Shown here piece by piece: positions 60,882 to 64,000 of a stretch of 64,000 nt of DNA. The first letter of the stretch is position 1; each line of letters begins with the position of its first letter. Position numbers and translations under genes: made by a program. This DNA comes from Myxococcales bacterium (GTDB lineage Bacteria; Myxococcota_C; UBA6777), in contig JACKEL010000002.1 in assembly GCA_020632975.1 (NCBI GenBank), positions 1 to 64,000 on the forward strand, in the 5' to 3' direction. The notes beneath the pieces were generated by a model. It made no database searches. It was not told the origin of the DNA and saw nothing but the letters and a program-made list of their open reading frames with translations.

Positions 60882-62489
60882 TTAGGACATCTTGGCGAGT
60901 CGCTGGATCTGCGGGAGAGATGTGCGAACATTGGCAAATTGTCCGCTTGTGCGTTGAAGCTCTTGAAAGCGACGACTCACAGCAAATCGTTGAAGGGCGG
61001 GGATACGTGAAGCCAGAGCAGGTGTAGGAGACTCAAAGTAAGCAGGCAGCGACTGGATCGCCTTGGGATCTTCAAGTTCACGGGGAGCATCGCCAACTTC
61101 TGTGATCTCTTCGAGGGCATCGACCACAGCGCCTTCGTCGCCCAAGATCGCCAAAGTCACCAAGTCTCCGAGATGATCAGCTTCCATCAAACAATCGAGC
61201 AGAAGAGGCATATCCACCGTGGGGACAGCATGAATCCCAAGCTTCGGAAGATCCTCAGGCTTCCACAACAACCAAGCGAACGTGCGCAACGACACATCCT
61301 GAAGATAAACTTGTGACAAAAGCTGCGAAAGCAAGCCCGCCAAAGCCAACTCGGAAAGCTCCTCGATCCAAGCCTCCCCAAGCAACAAAGCAAGCTGTGT
61401 GCGGCGACTCCCGACCAAGGACATCTCCCAAGCTTCTTCTGAAGAGACGTACACCTCGACATCTTGAGGAAGCGCCAAAAAGGAACTGATCTGCGCAACA
61501 AGATCCGTCACCAAAGGATCGCGTTGCCCAAGACGCCGTGCGTCAGGAACCAACGCTTGGAACATCGTGGTGGGAACCATCTGGGGCATCAACTTCCGCA
61601 CGGGGATCTCGATACCTCGATGTCTTCGCAAGGAGAGATAGCTTTGCAGGTGTTCTGTGGAAAGCAAATCGACAAGCGAAAAAGGCCCTTGCTCTCGGCG
61701 ATATCGCCCAGGCTCCTTGCGCCAATCCACCTTGGTGGAGGACTTGCTGTTGCTGCGTTGTTGTCGCTGGATAAAACGGGCAGAGGAGCCACTTTGTTGA
61801 TCAGGATCAGCTTGATAAGTCCCCACACGACGGCGCGGATGCGCAACACCCACGTATCGCCCTTTTTGCGAAAGCCCCATCTTCTCGAAGCCTTCTTTGG
61901 CCATCGTGTTGATGTCTTTCAGGGCATCACCCACTTGCGAGATCCAAGAGGACTTTCCACGAGGGTTTCGTGCTGAGCGACCTCCGCGAGGGGGAGCTTG
62001 CGAAGAAGTCCCATAACCCGAGGAAGACGAGGAACCCGAGGGGGCAGATGTGGGAAGAGGAGGCATCCTTTTGCGGGGCTTGGCGGCGGGTCGTTCGTTG
62101 CGTTTCTTGAAGATCTCGCGCAGTCCACTCACGTCATAAGCAAGCGTCCAATCTTCCCATCCATCGCTCCAGACCAAGTCATCTGCTCGAACACGACCAC
62201 GCGCGGCTTGTTGTTGAAGATCGACAAAGTTTGCCAAACGAAACTGCCCACGGCCATCATCGACAACGTACTGCCCACGCGAAGCATCGCCCGTCTTGGG
62301 CGACTCTCCTTTTGATTTGAAGATCTCGCGCAACCCGCTCACGTCATAAGCACTTACAGACTCTTTCCACCCCTGTGACCAGACTTTGTCGCTCGCACGA
62401 ACCCGCCCTTGCTCCACCCAAGCCCGTAGGGTCATAAAGTCTGGTGCATCAAAGCTCTGTCCATCTCGCTCTATCCGATAGGATGGCAT
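60882..62489 (-). CDS. Tandem GYF_2-like domain protein
   Basis: 535 aa. Two consecutive GYF_2/DUF4339-like domains at about 1-58 and 72-128 share the pattern RVRA(S/D)D(K/L)VWS(Q/D)GW(K/E)... and end YDVSGLREIFK. A Pro/Ser/Gly/Arg low-complexity linker (about 130-260) and a helical C-terminal domain of about 270 aa follow (LALLLGEAWIEELSELALAGLLSQLLSQ). GYF domains bind proline-rich peptides; this is likely a cytoplasmic adaptor. AGGAG precedes ATG 62489. The C-terminal domain is not recognised. Confidence 0.68.
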   Translation of the reverse strand: MPSYRIERDGQSFDAPDFMTLRAWVEQGRVRASDKVWSQGWKESVSAYDVSGLREIFKSKGESPKTGDASRGQYVVDDGRGQFRLANFVDLQQQAARGRVRADDLVWSDGWEDWTLAYDVSGLREIFKKRNERPAAKPRKRMPPLPTSAPSGSSSSSGYGTSSQAPPRGGRSARNPRGKSSWISQVGDALKDINTMAKEGFEKMGLSQKGRYVGVAHPRRRVGTYQADPDQQSGSSARFIQRQQRSNSKSSTKVDWRKEPGRYRREQGPFSLVDLLSTEHLQSYLSLRRHRGIEIPVRKLMPQMVPTTMFQALVPDARRLGQRDPLVTDLVAQISSFLALPQDVEVYVSSEEAWEMSLVGSRRTQLALLLGEAWIEELSELALAGLLSQLLSQVYLQDVSLRTFAWLLWKPEDLPKLGIHAVPTVDMPLLLDCLMEADHLGDLVTLAILGDEGAVVDALEEITEVGDAPRELEDPKAIQSLPAYFESPTPALASRIPALQRFAVSRRFQELQRTSGQFANVRTSLPQIQRLAKMS

Positions 62490-62726
62490 CTTACGCTCCT
62501 CATATCGCAGTTCCCACAAAAGGACTCGCACTTCGTGACAAATCTCCTACAACATAACGCTACACTCCCCCGCAAGCACCCCTTTTTGTTTCTTTTTGGA
62601 ACAGAAACTTCTCGATGCAAGATGTGAGATCTGCGATCCCCCCGATGAGATCGACCTCATGTATCAGCCCCAAGACGATCGATCATCCTTTTGATTTTCG
62701 CGTTCTCCACCAAGGCCAAGCAGAGA

Positions 62727-63092
62727 TCACCAACTTCTCCAAAGAGATGCAGGACCTTCGCCATCTGCGTAGTTGGCGGGATTGAGCCCGATCTCTTTCG
62801 TGATGTTGTAAAACACGCCCACCAACTGTTCTCTTTCGCTCGTTTCGATGAATCCTTGGATCTCTTCATCAAGCGTATTCAGCGCCATGACCGCAGACTT
62901 CATCGCTTCCAACTTCTCTGCTTCGCTCGCTTTCAGCCCGATCTGCACAAGTTCAGCGAAAAGCTCTTGAAAGATGGCTTCGGCCTTCTGACAGTTTTCT
63001 TTCGAATGGCGCTCCCAACCCACCTTGGCGCCAAACGTTGCCCAAGACTTAAACGGCAATTGGATCTTCTCTAGTTTTTCTTTCAGTCCCAT
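62727..63092 (-). CDS. Small hypothetical protein
   Basis: 121 aa, helical and charged, no signal or membrane helix. It begins MGLKEKLEKIQLPFKSWATFG with AGGAGAGG 6 nt before the ATG at 63092, a strong start. Segments EAIFQELFAELVQIGLKASEAEKLEAMKSAV and NTLDEEIQGFIETSEREQLVGVFYNI suggest a helical bundle. No family recognised. Confidence 0.7.
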   Translation of the reverse strand: MGLKEKLEKIQLPFKSWATFGAKVGWERHSKENCQKAEAIFQELFAELVQIGLKASEAEKLEAMKSAVMALNTLDEEIQGFIETSEREQLVGVFYNITKEIGLNPANYADGEGPASLWRSW

Positions 63093-63429
63093 ATCGGCCT
63101 CTCCTAAAGTATCTTCGCAAACAAAAGCCTCGAAACATCCGCTCCCATGGTGAAAAGCAAAGTGTCTTTTGCAAAGCACAGACACCATCCCCACAAAAGC
63201 AAAGCCCAAGCCTGTTTGCTCTTTGGTTTATCGAAGGACAACAAGACATTCTAGTATGCAGGTCGCGCAACCTCTACAGGATCGGGGCTTTTGCAGATCA
63301 ACAAACGCATCGGGACTTTTGCAGATCAGCAAACGCACCACTCTCCAGCAGAAGCGTTGGCATCCAACAAGAAGATCTGTGTAGAAAATCAATGATGGGA
63401 AGAAGGTTTCCCTTCCAAGACGCTCTGGG
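63093..63429. other. Intergenic region with tandem repeat
   Basis: 337 bases without a convincing gene. It contains the two 28-bp repeats at 63281-63336 and must hold the promoter of the 121-aa gene. No clear terminator for the uridine kinase gene. Confidence 0.5.
63281..63336. repeat. Two imperfect 28-bp tandem repeats
   Basis: Units at 63281-63308 and 63309-63336 differ at two positions; each contains TTTTGCAGATCA and ends AACGC. They lie downstream of the uridine kinase gene. Confidence 0.75.
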
Positions 63430-64000
63430 TTAGATGTGCATATCTTCCCGTTCGATGCGGCGAAGACGCTCACGAAGCGTCGCCTCAAGCATCTGAATCG
63501 CGACGCGGTTTTCCCCCCCGTGTGGGATCACGACGTCGGCATAGCGCTTGGAAGGTACGACAAACGCAAGGTGCATAGGGCGCACGGTTTGTTCGTATTG
63601 GATGATGGACTGTTCAAGATCACGACCACGTTCTTTGATGTCGCGGGTCAAACGACGAATCAAACGGATATCATCGTCTGTATCGACGAAGATCTTGATA
63701 TCCATCAGTTCGCGTAAGGGTTCCATCTCCAACACCAAGATCCCTTCCAAAAGGATGATGTGTGCGGGGGGGACGTGAACGGTTTCTTCTTTGCGACGAT
63801 GTTCTTTGTACGAATAGACAGGCTTTTGAATCGGCAAGCGCTTGCGCAAGGCACGCAGATGCTCCACCAAAAGTTCTGTATCAAATGCGTCAGGATGATC
63901 GAAGTTGACGTGTTTTCGTTCTTCAAACGACAAGTGCGAAAGGTCTTTGTAGTAAGAGTCTTGATCAATCAACAAGACCTCTTCCGAACGAAAGATCTCT
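63430..64000 (-). CDS. udk: Uridine kinase, C-terminal part (runs off window)
   Basis: 190 codons visible; the N-terminal P-loop part lies beyond the right edge. It phosphorylates uridine/cytidine to UMP/CMP in pyrimidine salvage. Seen: VLLIDQDSYYKDLSHL, VNFDHPDAFDTELL, PVYSYKEHRRKEETV, HIILLEGILVLEMEPLRELMDIKIFVDTD, DIRLIRRLTRDIKERGRDLE and YADVVIPHGGENRVAI, all family-typical. The frame stays open at position 64000. Confidence 0.93.
   Translation of the reverse strand, partial: EIFRSEEVLLIDQDSYYKDLSHLSFEERKHVNFDHPDAFDTELLVEHLRALRKRLPIQKPVYSYKEHRRKEETVHVPPAHIILLEGILVLEMEPLRELMDIKIFVDTDDDIRLIRRLTRDIKERGRDLEQSIIQYEQTVRPMHLAFVVPSKRYADVVIPHGGENRVAIQMLEATLRERLRRIEREDMHI

Overview
The window reads as bacterial chromosome of about 50% GC from a Gram-negative member of the Myxococcota/Bradymonadota (old deltaproteobacterial) type. 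This is inferred from gene content, not from a marker gene: many cysteine-rich secreted lipoproteins, MopAC-type metal-binding motifs, a caspase-family protein behind an ECF sigma factor, a PilZ-like/J-domain fusion, a large Ser/Thr kinase with a degenerate receiver, and SpvB/RHS giants. I see no rRNA, tRNA, CRISPR array, insertion sequence or prophage.

Region 1 (1-10.5 kb) opens with a histidine-rich CobW/G3E GTPase (minus strand) divergent from a class I methyltransferase. A run of plus-strand genes with short gaps follows: beta-propeller lipoprotein, DUF4331 protein, membrane-anchored TPR protein, HupE/UreJ-type membrane protein, cysteine-rich lipoprotein, and galE. Region 2 (10.8-13.2 kb) is a translationally coupled pair: a parallel beta-helix lipoprotein and a diheme c-type cytochrome-like lipoprotein.

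Region 3 (13.5-35.5 kb) is the most interesting part. All genes are on the plus strand: an ECF sigma factor, a single-TM DUF4384 protein (candidate anti-sigma), an exported caspase-like protein with a probable outer-membrane barrel, a WD40 lipoprotein, a 2032-aa SpvB/VCBS/RHS protein resembling fused Tc-toxin B and C subunits but with a Sec signal, a small lipoprotein, a 1919-aa cysteine-rich lipoprotein whose C-terminal half looks like the channel and TcB-binding end of a Tc-toxin A subunit, and a 987-aa MopAC lipoprotein. One bipartite motif (TGTCATA, 10 nt, GGGCTGGTGTTTT, 4 nt, ACA) occurs with identical spacing in front of the sigma operon (13564), before the small lipoprotein/TcA-like unit (25569) and before the MopAC lipoprotein (32328). 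It looks like the sigma factor's own promoter. I propose that region 3 is an ECF-controlled, envelope-exported, lipid-anchored Tc-like apparatus.

Region 4 (35.7-47.0 kb, minus strand) holds housekeeping and hypothetical genes: an exported hypothetical, a nucleoside hydrolase-like lipoprotein, an APH-family kinase, a MOSC protein, a DUF6151-like protein, a secreted hypothetical, a RecD2-type helicase next to a Cys4, acidic-tailed candidate ssDNA-binding protein, and a rhomboid-TPR fusion. Region 5 (47.5-64 kb) holds a PilZ-like/J-domain protein, a membrane protein, QueD and FolE homologues, the Ser/Thr kinase, Kbl, a 1017-aa secreted protein, an ICMT-like methyltransferase, a GH113-like hydrolase, a tandem GYF_2-like protein, a small unknown, and the C-terminal part of uridine kinase running off the right edge.
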